Assembly (NCBI RefSeq): GCF_003385955.1
Contig: NZ_QRDW01000001.1
Span: 789,893-853,892 of the forward strand
DNA: 64,000 nucleotides
Direction of reading: 5' to 3'
From: Aestuariispira insulae
GTDB taxonomy: Bacteria; Pseudomonadota; Alphaproteobacteria; UBA8366; Aestuariispiraceae
Part shown: piece after piece, positions 54,679-62,489 of the stretch
How positions within the stretch are numbered: position 1 is the stretch's first letter
Layout: each line of letters opens with the position of its first letter
The notes under the pieces: generated by a model
The model's database searches: none
Told to the model about the DNA's origin: nothing
Seen by the model: only the letters and a program-made list of their open reading frames with translations
Translations under genes and position numbers: made by a program

Positions 54679-54758
54679 ATCCCCGGATCAAGTCCGGGGA
54701 TGACGTCTTTCTATGGGATCGTATCTCTGATCGCCATTACCGGACTTGATCCGGTAAT
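54679..54758. repeat. Pair of REP-like palindromes
   Basis: Palindrome 1 (54679-54701) has arms ATCCCCGGA and TCCGGGGAT around TCAAG. Palindrome 2 (54736-54758) has arms ATTACCGGA and TCCGGTAAT around CTTGA. Their cores CCGGATCAAGTCCGG and CCGGACTTGATCCGG are reverse complements, so the two units lie in opposite orientation. Such CGGACTTGATCCGG elements are dispersed intergenic repeats in many alphaproteobacterial genomes. Confidence 0.8.
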
Positions 54759-54773
54759 CCAGCACCAATAGCC

Positions 54774-55310
54774 TCACGCCTCACGGTTCAACAGATAGAC
54801 CCGGGCCACTTCGTTTGTGGACACGTCAGCCAATTCCGCCACACGCCGCAAAGGCAGGCCATCCTTCAAAAGCACGGTGATCAGCCGGAAGGTATCCGTC
54901 GGCGAGACTTTGGCATTGGAGTGAAAATTGCGGGCCCGGGGCTTGGCATTGCTGTTGGCGGCATTCTTTTCCCGCTCATCCAACCCCCGTTGCCGGGCCT
55001 GTCTTTTGGCCTGCTCGAAAGCGTATTTCTCCTGGGCTTCCTTGTTGCGCATCATGCGCATGGTACCTGTTTCCCAGGCCTCATAAGCACTCTGACGCCG
55101 TGCGGTGCGCTCCCGCTCGGCATAGCGGTCGCCATAAATCTCCGGATGGGTTTCCTCGATCGCCTCTTCCAATGTCATATCCCATTGCGCAGCCATACGA
55201 GTCGCGGCCATGCTGGCCGCGTCACGCTCACCGTCAATGGTGGCAGACTTCATGACCAGAATGATCTTGCGAAACCGGTCACGGTCCTTGGGCGAAATCT
55301 TTTGTTCCAT
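54774..55310 (-). CDS. DUF2786-like protein with C-terminal HTH-like motif
   Basis: A 178-residue, highly charged protein. The N-terminal 60 residues (RFRKIILVMKSATIDGERDAA then MAAQWDMTLEEAIEE) resemble DUF2786. The middle part (70-125) is a basic coiled stretch rich in Arg, Glu, Lys and Ala. The last 45 residues contain RLITVLLKDGLPLRRVAELADVSTNEV, which fits a helix-turn-helix. It may therefore bind nucleic acid, but no function is known. It follows the J-protein gene by 77 bases on the same strand. Confidence 0.65.
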   Translation of the reverse strand: MEQKISPKDRDRFRKIILVMKSATIDGERDAASMAATRMAAQWDMTLEEAIEETHPEIYGDRYAERERTARRQSAYEAWETGTMRMMRNKEAQEKYAFEQAKRQARQRGLDEREKNAANSNAKPRARNFHSNAKVSPTDTFRLITVLLKDGLPLRRVAELADVSTNEVARVYLLNREA

Positions 55311-55387
55311 AGCTAGAGAATATCAGGATCAAAGAGGCAATCACAGACTTGACAGGTCAGATAACACACCCTTTGCAAGCATGAAAG

Positions 55388-56077
55388 TCACCGGCCCAGC
55401 AAAACATCCTTCGCTTCATTGATTTTCGCCGCCAGATACCCCGAACCGCCGCGGTCAGGATGCATCTGTTTCATCAATTCCCGATGGGCCTTGCGGATCT
55501 CTTCTTCGCCGGCCCCCTCCGATAGACCGAGGATCTTGAACGCTTCTTGGCGCGACATTGCGCCCGCCGCCTGGCCAGCGTGCCGGTCGGAACTGTCGAA
55601 TCCATCGCGCCAATCCGGGCCGTGGGTCTTATCCAGATAGCTCTCCAAAAGCTGGACCGACCGGGCATCCCCGTCAATCTCGCGCCTCAGCGCCATGCAA
55701 TCCGCCAGATCCATCTGGTTCAGGTAGCGCCCTTCAAACGCACCTTTCAACACATAACCGTCCATCTCCCCCTGCACCTGATCAAGGCGCATGTGCAGAT
55801 AGTCGCTTTTTACCTCGGCAAACTGTCCCGCGCTGGGCCCTTTCATTCCCTTAAAGATATTGCGCAACCGCCCGATCCAGGGCAGCAGGCCGAACATCAG
55901 CAGCCAGACCAGATGAAACCCGCCGCGCACAACCAGAGTCAGCACCAACAACACCAGCAATGTCACGAAGACCCATTTTGCGATCCGAGCCAGTTTTTCA
56001 GGATCCGCATTGGCAATTGCCCACAGGCCGGCCAACAGGAAAAACAGTACAGCGACCCCCATCAAGAACCAAGACAT
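55388..56077 (-). CDS. Membrane-anchored J-domain protein
   Basis: A 229-residue protein. Two transmembrane helices (about 5-22 and 36-58) are followed by a cytoplasmic linker and a C-terminal J domain (about 172-229). That domain contains the HPD motif (KQMHPDRGG) and [23 protein letters not shown] as helix 1. The layout, membrane first and J domain last, is that of the Tim14/Pam18-like alphaproteobacterial J proteins, which stimulate DnaK at the membrane. It starts four bases after the VWA gene stop, so both are in one operon downstream of mipZ. Confidence 0.88.
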   Translation of the reverse strand: MSWFLMGVAVLFFLLAGLWAIANADPEKLARIAKWVFVTLLVLLVLTLVVRGGFHLVWLLMFGLLPWIGRLRNIFKGMKGPSAGQFAEVKSDYLHMRLDQVQGEMDGYVLKGAFEGRYLNQMDLADCMALRREIDGDARSVQLLESYLDKTHGPDWRDGFDSSDRHAGQAAGAMSRQEAFKILGLSEGAGEEEIRKAHRELMKQMHPDRGGSGYLAAKINEAKDVLLGR

Positions 56078-56081
56078 AGGC

Positions 56082-56807
56082 TCAGCGCTCCCGGATCTGC
56101 TGGGTCAGTTGCTTCAAATCTGATCGATCCCGGGCAAAATCGAGCATGGCTTGCCGGCCTCCGGACGCATAGACCGCCACAGCGGACAAAAGATCCCGCA
56201 ACTGTTTGGCGCTGTCGGCATCAAAGGGACACCATGCCCCGCCGGTCAGTTTGGCAATCTGTTTGAAAGCCCGCTCGGCAACCGGATCCCGCCCTTCCTG
56301 GAACAGGAATACGGGGATGCCGACCAGTCCCAATTGCCCCGCATCATGACAGACCGCGTCGATATCCTCTTCAAAGGCATCACCGACAAAAACCAGTGCA
56401 TCCACCTTGCCCTTGTCATTGGCATTCAGCCCATGGCGCAAGACCCGCCCGATCTGGGTATGCCCCCCCAGACAGGTGACCCCGGACATGATCCGGGCCA
56501 GGCCTTTGCCATCCTGCTGCCAGCGGCTTGCCTTGCATTCGTTGAAACCTCGGTAATAAACCAGTTGAATACTCAGCCCCCCAATGTTGGCCGTTTCACG
56601 GAACATGTCCGCCTGCAAATGACAAGCATGATCCCACATGGGCTGGCGGCTCGCGGTCGCGTCCATGGCAAAGATCAGCCGCCCCGGCCGGTCGCTGGCG
56701 GACCGCTGGGCCGGTACGGCCTTCTCAACCTTCGCCAGGAAGGCATTCACATCCGCCTGACTGGACTGAGGCGCTTGCTTTTCTTTATCTGTCGGTAACT
56801 TGGCCAT
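56082..56807 (-). CDS. VWA domain protein
   Basis: A protein of about 241 residues. It has a predicted disordered N-terminus (1-45) followed by a VWA-type domain beginning [16 protein letters not shown], where Asp-x-Thr-x-Ser gives the MIDAS pattern, and later [10 protein letters not shown]. No signal peptide is seen, so it should be cytoplasmic, unlike the lipidated VWA protein at 2198. VWA proteins bridge other proteins through a bound metal ion. It is coupled to the J-protein gene, a possible chaperone pair. ATG 56807 has only a weak AGG site, and an upstream ATG at 56870 has none. Confidence 0.78.
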   Translation of the reverse strand: MAKLPTDKEKQAPQSSQADVNAFLAKVEKAVPAQRSASDRPGRLIFAMDATASRQPMWDHACHLQADMFRETANIGGLSIQLVYYRGFNECKASRWQQDGKGLARIMSGVTCLGGHTQIGRVLRHGLNANDKGKVDALVFVGDAFEEDIDAVCHDAGQLGLVGIPVFLFQEGRDPVAERAFKQIAKLTGGAWCPFDADSAKQLRDLLSAVAVYASGGRQAMLDFARDRSDLKQLTQQIRER

Positions 56808-56910
56808 AACCTGAATATAAGAAGAAACGGGGCTGCCTCCTAGAGGCAACCCAGACTTTCTGAAGATCATGCGCTAATATTGATCAAAATGGCTGCTTGA
56901 TGCTGCCCGG

Positions 56911-57786
56911 TCATCCGATCACGGGCAAACCGATGGATTGCAAAAGGCCGCGCACCTCCTGCCTGGCCGCCACATGGGACATGCTCATGCGGATTCCCGT
57001 ATCTGCCGCCCGAAGATCCAACAGGGTCAATCCATCCAGGAACAGCTCCCTGAAAATCACACGCTCGGAAAATCCGGGCGCGACCCGGAAGCCTATCCGT
57101 TTGGCAAGCGTGGTGATCGCCTGGTCCATGGCTTGCTGGTTTTTGGATTCCAGATGCCCCATGCGATTTCGCATCACAACCCAGTCAAAGGTTTTATGCA
57201 GGCCTTCCCGCTTGGCCCGGGCCATTTTCTGTTCAAACACCATCTGCGCATATTGGCTGGGCCGGATAACATTGTGATTATCCGGGTCGATCTTGGCCAG
57301 AACATCCAGATCGACAAAACTGTCATTCAGCGGGGTGACCAGGATGTCCGCATAGGAATGGCCGATCCGGCTCAGGAAATTATCCGACCCTGGCGTATCA
57401 ATCACCAGAAAGTCGTTTTCCGCGCGTAGCCGCTGGACCGCCTCTTCCACCCGGTCCTCATCTTCCTGGCGCGCTTCATCGCGGCTGACTTTGTCACTGG
57501 GCAGGATTGCATGATATTCCGGCATCGGCAGATTCAGCCCCTTGCGCGCCATGAGGTCGCGCCGGTTTTCCAGATAATGGCTCAAGGTCGCCTGACGGGC
57601 ATCCAGATCCAGGGCCGCCACCTTGTATCCCGCATGCAGCAAGGCCGTCATCAAATGCATGACCGTGGTCGACTTGCCTGAGCCGCCTTTTTCATTGCCG
57701 ACCACAATCACCTTTGAGTGCCCCTCAAGGGACATTGCTTCCGGATTGGGGGCTTGGCCATTCTTTGGTGCGACGGTATTACTCAT
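56911..57786 (-). CDS. mipZ: Division-site positioning ATPase MipZ
   Basis: A 291-residue ParA/MinD-type ATPase. The deviant Walker A GNEKGGSGKSTT is at 30-41 (Lys32 is the signature lysine of this class). ALDLDARQATLSHYLENRR is the MipZ-specific region, and DTPGSDNFLSRIGHSYADILVTPLNDSFVDLD is the Walker B/switch block shared with Caulobacter MipZ. MipZ forms a gradient from ParB at the cell poles and blocks FtsZ polymerisation there, placing division at mid-cell. The N-terminal 20 residues are extra. It lies about 100 bases before the VWA gene on the same strand. Confidence 0.93.
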   Translation of the reverse strand: MSNTVAPKNGQAPNPEAMSLEGHSKVIVVGNEKGGSGKSTTVMHLMTALLHAGYKVAALDLDARQATLSHYLENRRDLMARKGLNLPMPEYHAILPSDKVSRDEARQEDEDRVEEAVQRLRAENDFLVIDTPGSDNFLSRIGHSYADILVTPLNDSFVDLDVLAKIDPDNHNVIRPSQYAQMVFEQKMARAKREGLHKTFDWVVMRNRMGHLESKNQQAMDQAITTLAKRIGFRVAPGFSERVIFRELFLDGLTLLDLRAADTGIRMSMSHVAARQEVRGLLQSIGLPVIG

Positions 57787-57897
57787 TCACGGTTCCTAAA
57801 AAAAACTTCCCGACCCTATGGCGGCCTTAATCACGCCTCTCCGGGTCATATTACTTTCGACATGCTTTCAATATCCGGTTCGGGAGAGAATTCAACC

Positions 57898-58497
57898 ATG
57901 GAAATCAAACGGTCCCCGATAGGCCTGACACTGGCAATTCTGGCAGCAGGACTGGGATTGTCCGCCTGCGCCGAGCTGGATTGGAACCCGCTGGATCCCG
58001 CCTTCGTGCCGGAAAAAATCAAGGCCAGAATGCCTTCCCCTGTTGAGTTGTCCCTCGATCTTGAGACTTTACAGGAGATTCGGCCCATCAACCAAGAGCG
58101 CTTGTTGCGAGATCCCTTCCGTCTGCGCCGCGAAGCCAATTGGAACCGCAGCACCAGCCTGGAGGCGTCGGGCGCATTGATCCTGATTCAGCCGCTGGAT
58201 GATGCCTCCGGCACAATGCCCGATGACCCGAAGGAAACCCTGGCGCTCTGGCCAGACCTGGCCTGGCGTGAAACCACCTTCCTGGATTACTTTAAAACGA
58301 ACAATGAGATCGGCACCGCCACCTGGCGGCGTTTTTCCTCCGGCGGCCAGCTTTGCGTGGTTTTCAGCCAGGCAGTCCCCGCTCTAAAAACCCCGCAGGG
58401 ATCTACCAGCCTGGCCGGTTATTACTGTTCCGCGGCCGGAGAACCCCTGACGCCGGGACAGGCTGAAACGGTGGTACAATCAGCCAAGGTGCAATAG
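57898..58497 (+). CDS. Hypothetical lipoprotein
   Basis: A 199-residue protein with a signal peptide ending in LSAC (Cys24), so lipidated. The mature part has a region rich in charged residues (ELSLDLETLQEIRPINQE), then DPFRLRREANWNR, and a C-terminal mixed beta region with GGQLCVVFSQAVPA. I do not recognise a family. GGGAGAG precedes ATG 57898. It is divergent from mipZ and upstream of the DUF3750 gene on the same strand. Confidence 0.7.
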   Translation: MEIKRSPIGLTLAILAAGLGLSACAELDWNPLDPAFVPEKIKARMPSPVELSLDLETLQEIRPINQERLLRDPFRLRREANWNRSTSLEASGALILIQPLDDASGTMPDDPKETLALWPDLAWRETTFLDYFKTNNEIGTATWRRFSSGGQLCVVFSQAVPALKTPQGSTSLAGYYCSAAGEPLTPGQAETVVQSAKVQ

Positions 58498-58585
58498 CCC
58501 CCGGTTTCTGACATAATTCCCTCATGGAGTAGCCACAATTCCTTGCACAATGTCAGTTTGTGCCCATTTAGGAGGGATGGCGAAA

Positions 58586-59362
58586 ATGAGCGACAAAAAA
58601 CGATCCGGCCGGTCAGCAAAGCGTCTCACATGGTTGGCTGTGGGACTTGGTCTCCTCTCGGTTGCCGGTTTCGCAACGGCCAATGCCATTGGGGCCGACT
58701 GGCGCAATGCCCGGCGTGATTCTGCCGGGATTGCCCCGGATCCAAAAGTCAAAACGGAAGCTGTGGTCCAGATCTATGCGGCGCGGGCATTCAGCTGGCG
58801 CGGCACTTTTGCGGTCCATCCCTGGATCTCTGTCAAACGGGCCGGAGCGGACAGCTATTCCATCTACCAGATCTTAGGATGGCGTGCCCGGCGCGGCCTG
58901 CCCGCACTTACGGTTCAAGAGGGCGTGCCCGACCGCCATTGGTTTGGATCCAGGCCTGACCTGCTGGTGGATATCCAGGGTGGCAAAGCTGAATTAATCA
59001 TCGACAAGATCGAAGCCGCCGCCAAACGCTATCCCTTCGCCAATGAATACACGCTTTTTCCCGGCCCCAACTCCAACACCTTTGTCGCCTGGATCGGTCG
59101 CCAAGTGCCGGAACTGCGCCTGGACCTCCCGCCCACCGCCATCGGCAAGGACTATCTCGGGCCCGACCGCTTTTTCGACGATGCCATCAGCGGCACGGGT
59201 TACCAGCTCTCCCTGGCCGGATTGCTGGGCCTAACCATCGCGAAGGAAGAAGGCTTGGAGATCAATCTCGCCGGTTTGGGCTTTGGCATTGATCCGGGTG
59301 ATCTGAACCTGCGCCTACCTTTCATCGGCACCCTCGGGCCGAAGACGGATACCCGTCGGTAG
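58586..59362 (+). CDS. DUF3750 domain-containing protein
   Basis: A 258-residue protein with one N-terminal hydrophobic helix (about 15-35), either an anchor or signal. DUF3750 follows from about 55 on, with VQIYAARAFSWRGTFAVHPWISVK, YEL-like strands and NSNTFVAWIGRQVPELRLDLPPTAIG. The function is unknown. I choose ATG 58586, which has AGGAGG at ten bases; ATG 58577 would lie immediately next to that site. Confidence 0.85.
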   Translation: MSDKKRSGRSAKRLTWLAVGLGLLSVAGFATANAIGADWRNARRDSAGIAPDPKVKTEAVVQIYAARAFSWRGTFAVHPWISVKRAGADSYSIYQILGWRARRGLPALTVQEGVPDRHWFGSRPDLLVDIQGGKAELIIDKIEAAAKRYPFANEYTLFPGPNSNTFVAWIGRQVPELRLDLPPTAIGKDYLGPDRFFDDAISGTGYQLSLAGLLGLTIAKEEGLEINLAGLGFGIDPGDLNLRLPFIGTLGPKTDTRR

Positions 59363-59438
59363 GCGCCTCAGTTTCGACCTTGACTAACTTCCTTCGCCAG
59401 GCGAGAGATTGCAAAGTCTGCAAAAAAGGGGGAAATTC

Positions 59439-59972
59439 ATGGTTTCAGATCATGTTCGGGTCAGCAAATTCTTAAGCTTTATCCTGCGCCACAAACCAGG
59501 TGAAATCGGTCTTGAACTGGATGCCGAGGGATGGGCCGTTGTCGACGAACTGATCGAAAAAGCGACAATTCCGCTTAGCCGCGCCTTGATCGAGGAAGTC
59601 GTGGCCACCAATGAGAAAAAACGGTTTGCCTTGTCAGAAGATGGCCAACTGATCCGAGCGAACCAGAGCCATTCTATTCAGGTGAATCTCGGTCTATTGC
59701 CGACAGAGCCCCCAGAAACACTTTTTCACGGCACCGCAGAAAGGTTTTTGGAAACGATACTCAAAGAAGGTTTAAAACCCATGTCGCGTCAGTATGTGCA
59801 TCTTTCTGCCGATGCCGAAACGGCCCGAATGGTCGGCAGCAGACATGGTAAACCAATAATCCTGGCACTCCCTGCACTAGAGATGCACCAAACCGGTCAT
59901 CAGTTCTTTTTGGCGAAAAATGGCGTTTGGCTCTCCGGCCTCATCGGGCCGTCCCACCTGAACCGCCTATAA
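59439..59972 (+). CDS. kptA: RNA 2'-phosphotransferase (Tpt1/KptA family)
   Basis: A 177-residue protein, the normal length of bacterial KptA. VSKFLSFILRHKPGEIGLELD carries the catalytic Arg-His-Lys, and HGTAERFLETILKEGLKPMSRQYVHLS carries the NAD-binding and second Arg/His motifs. The family moves the 2'-phosphate of spliced RNA to NAD+, giving ADP-ribose 1'',2''-cyclic phosphate. Bacteria lack the tRNA splicing that makes this substrate, so the role here is unknown. GGGGGAAAT precedes ATG 59439. It ends at a strong bidirectional terminator shared with phaR. Confidence 0.92.
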   Translation: MVSDHVRVSKFLSFILRHKPGEIGLELDAEGWAVVDELIEKATIPLSRALIEEVVATNEKKRFALSEDGQLIRANQSHSIQVNLGLLPTEPPETLFHGTAERFLETILKEGLKPMSRQYVHLSADAETARMVGSRHGKPIILALPALEMHQTGHQFFLAKNGVWLSGLIGPSHLNRL

Positions 59973-59996
59973 AAAAGGAGGCTATGGCCTCCTTTT
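59973..59996. terminator. Bidirectional terminator between kptA and phaR
   Basis: Ten-bp stem AAAAGGAGGC/GCCTCCTTTT with a TATG loop, immediately after the kptA stop. Confidence 0.85.
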
Positions 59997-60028
59997 AAAT
60001 TCAAACAGAAAACTCGGAACGAAGCGGC

Positions 60029-60640
60029 TTATTTGCCTTTTTCCATGTCTTCCAGCTTTTTCTGCATCATCTGCATCTGTTTTTGCAATTCATCAAGCGC
60101 ATTGCCGGCGGGCGCTTCCTCAGCACCATCACGCTGTTCCGGCGCGGCGGGCTTGGCACCAAAGCCAGCGCCATTAAAGGGGGAAAACATCTGCATGGCC
60201 TGCTCAAACATGGCCATATTCTGTTTGCCCATTTCCTCCAGATTGCCAAATGGGAAAACATTACCAAAGGTCTGGTTCATGTAATCCTGGATCTGATCCT
60301 TGTTTTGGGTGAAGGACTGCATGGACATATCCAGATATTGCGGCAACAGCATCTGTTGAACATTATCACCGTAAAAGCTGATCAACTGCCGCAGGAAGCT
60401 GATCGGCAAGAGATTTTGGTCCCCCTTGCTTTCTTCCTCGACAATAATCTGGGTCAGGACCGAACGGGTAATATCCTCGCCCGTCTTGGCGTCAAAAACC
60501 TCAAACTCAACACCGTCCTTAACCATCTGGCAGAGGTGATCCAATGTCACATAACTGCTGGTCGCGGTATTATAGAGCCGCCGGTTTGCGTATTTCTTGA
60601 TCGTAATCGGGCCGACCTTGCCCGTGGAATTATCCGACAT
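60029..60640 (-). CDS. phaR: Polyhydroxyalkanoate synthesis repressor PhaR
   Basis: A 203-residue protein. The N-terminal DNA-binding PHB_acc_N domain has ITIKKYANRRLYNTATSSYV (about 12-31), and the regulatory PHB_acc repeats follow (about 78-125). A Met/Gln-rich tail of coiled nature follows (about 160-203). PhaR binds both nascent PHA granules and TGC-rich operators, and so represses phasin and synthesis genes until polymer is made. It is divergent from the PhaE-like/PHA synthase genes. Confidence 0.93.
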   Translation of the reverse strand: MSDNSTGKVGPITIKKYANRRLYNTATSSYVTLDHLCQMVKDGVEFEVFDAKTGEDITRSVLTQIIVEEESKGDQNLLPISFLRQLISFYGDNVQQMLLPQYLDMSMQSFTQNKDQIQDYMNQTFGNVFPFGNLEEMGKQNMAMFEQAMQMFSPFNGAGFGAKPAAPEQRDGAEEAPAGNALDELQKQMQMMQKKLEDMEKGK

Positions 60641-60786
60641 ATCTGCCGTCCGCCTTCAGTTGCATCCCCTGGTCACGCCATAGCCCACCTGCACATGTCA
60701 TCTGGAGCCTGCGTAACCCTATTCTTTTGAGTTCACTCATTTTTATTGTGCAACGCATAACAGATAACAGGCCTTACGCCAAGGCT

Positions 60787-60799
60787 TTGCTGCATCGCA
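60787..60799 (+). promoter_or_regulatory. Possible PhaR operator upstream of the PHA synthase pair
   Basis: TTGCTGCATCGCA, a TGC-rich sequence like the PhaR sites (CTGC spaced by 3-4 bases from GCA(G)) described in other alphaproteobacteria, lies 67 bases upstream of the PhaE-like gene. A closer match is at 62415. Confidence 0.4.
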
Positions 60800-60866
60800 T
60801 CACTCTTTCTGGCCAAACCCTTCCGGGCTCTGGCAGTTTTGGGACCGCCCCCCTATAGTAACAGAC

Positions 60867-61244
60867 ATGAGCGAAACCAACGACTATCAAAAATTGGCCA
60901 TCCGCCTGCTGGACCTTTGGCAGGAACAGATGACATTGGTGGCCCAAGACCCGGAATATCAGGTAATTTTCAAAAACTGGCAGGACCGGTTTAATAGCTT
61001 TGCGACCGCTGACGGTCCGTCTTTCCCCTTTCCCGGACAGGGTCTGACATATGAAAGAAACTCCACAGCCTTCCAACAGCCCGCCGGGGCCGGGAAAGAG
61101 AATGGGGCCCCGCCCCCTACCGCAGCATCTAACAGCCGCGATGACACTCTTCGCGAGCTCGCCCGCACTCTTGAGATGCTTAACCAGCGGCTCGACCGAC
61201 TGGAACAGCGGGATGATCCATCCAAGCCTTCGGGAAGCGGTTGA
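60867..61244 (+). CDS. Short PhaE-like protein
   Basis: A 125-residue protein. It opens with a helical DYQKLAIRLLDLWQEQMTLVA then PEYQVIFKNWQDRFNSF, and ends with a coiled coil LRELARTLEMLNQRLDRLEQR. A Pro/Gly/Ser-rich linker lies between. This resembles the ends of PhaE, the partner of class III PHA synthases, but is much shorter than the usual 300 or more residues. It overlaps the start of the synthase gene by 32 bases, suggesting translational coupling. Family assignment is inferred from position and shape. Confidence 0.6.
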   Translation: MSETNDYQKLAIRLLDLWQEQMTLVAQDPEYQVIFKNWQDRFNSFATADGPSFPFPGQGLTYERNSTAFQQPAGAGKENGAPPPTAASNSRDDTLRELARTLEMLNQRLDRLEQRDDPSKPSGSG

Positions 61245-62334
61245 CGGTCTCCAACAAGACCTGCAGGCAATCCGGACCGGGCGGGAACAAGACGCGGACA
61301 AAACCCTGCTCGAAGCCCTGGAATTAGTGAGCCAAAAACGGTTCAACCTATTCCTGGATGGTATCCAACGCTATCGTTCGCACCCTTATCAAAGAACCGC
61401 GCAAAACCGGCCCATTGCCGCGCAGTCCGGCAATACATGCCTGCTTGATTTCTCAGATGGCCGACAGGGTGCAGAACCGGTTTTGGTGATTCCCTCGCTG
61501 GTCAACCGTGCCTATATCCTGGATCTTACGCCGGAAAACAGTTTTATGCTCTGGCTTCGGGATCAAGGTTTGACCCCCTACATGGTTGATTGGGGCAGTC
61601 CAGGACAGGACGAACACGGTTTTTCATTAAGTGACTATACCGGACGACTAGCCGATTTCATCGATGAAATCGGTGATCGCCATGGGCGTCCAGTCTCGGT
61701 GATTGGCTATTGCATGGGGGGCCTTCTGGCACTGGGCGCAGCCATTCATAGACAGGAAAAAACCGCCACGCTCACCCTGCTGGCCACCCCATGGGACTTT
61801 CACAGCGATGGCGGTCGGCAGTCCGCGCTTCTGGGCATGATGATGCCAATGATCCATCAGACAATAGAAACGGTCGGATTCCTGCCGACCGATGCTCTTC
61901 AGATGTTTTTCACCGGGTTGGATCCCCTTCTAGCGCTTCGGAAATTCACGAAATTCGCCAGTACCGCCCCGGATGGAGAGTTTGCAAAATCCTTTGTAGC
62001 CCTGGAAGACTGGCTCAATGATGGCGTGCCGTTGGTTGGCCCTGCGGCTCTTGATTGTTTGGAAGGATGGTATCAACAAAACCGAACCCATCAGAAAAAC
62101 TGGCACCTGTTCGGAGAGCCCGTGGATCCTCAGCAGTTAGAGATACCCTCACTGGCGCTGATCCCGCAGGGGGACAGGATTGTCCCGCCAGCCTCCGCCG
62201 AAGCCCTGGCCCAGCAATTGCCAATTTGCCGTAGCCGGTCGATCAATGCCGGTCATATCGGTATGATGGCCGGCCGACGCGCGGCATCCAGCACCTGGCC
62301 GCTGATTGGCGAGTTTATCCGAAAATCCGGATGA
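61213..62334 (+). CDS. phaC: Class III-like poly(3-hydroxyalkanoate) synthase, PhaC-type
   Basis: A 373-residue alpha/beta hydrolase-fold protein, close to class III PhaC size. The lipase-like box has cysteine in place of serine, IGYCMGGLLAL (Cys167), the mark of PHA synthases. The acid is Asp in LIPQGDRIVPP and the base His in NAGHIGMM. A YRSHPYQR motif near the N-terminus and LTPYMVDWGSPG are also family features. It polymerises hydroxyacyl-CoA into storage polyester. I choose ATG 61213; ATG 61141 is possible. It overlaps the PhaE-like gene and is followed by phaA. Confidence 0.82.
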   Translation: MIHPSLREAVDGLQQDLQAIRTGREQDADKTLLEALELVSQKRFNLFLDGIQRYRSHPYQRTAQNRPIAAQSGNTCLLDFSDGRQGAEPVLVIPSLVNRAYILDLTPENSFMLWLRDQGLTPYMVDWGSPGQDEHGFSLSDYTGRLADFIDEIGDRHGRPVSVIGYCMGGLLALGAAIHRQEKTATLTLLATPWDFHSDGGRQSALLGMMMPMIHQTIETVGFLPTDALQMFFTGLDPLLALRKFTKFASTAPDGEFAKSFVALEDWLNDGVPLVGPAALDCLEGWYQQNRTHQKNWHLFGEPVDPQQLEIPSLALIPQGDRIVPPASAEALAQQLPICRSRSINAGHIGMMAGRRAASSTWPLIGEFIRKSG

Positions 62335-62414
62335 CCGCTCATTAAACCGTCATAATCGGTCCATAAGGTGCAGGTGAGGATGTATAGTTGTATTGCATCG
62401 CCACAGGCATTATA

Positions 62415-62428
62415 TTGCAATGCAGCAA
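62415..62428 (+). promoter_or_regulatory. Possible PhaR operator upstream of phaA
   Basis: TTGCAATGCAGCAA, an inverted TTGC...GCAA element of TGC-rich type, 62 bases before the phaA ATG. A related TTGTATTGCA lies at 62388. The reverse complement reads TTGCTGCATTGCAA, nearly the same as the site at 60787. Confidence 0.5.
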
Positions 62429-62489
62429 CACAAGCAGATGCGGCCTGGGTCGAGGCACGCAGATCACGCAAATATGAGGGAGACATTCC

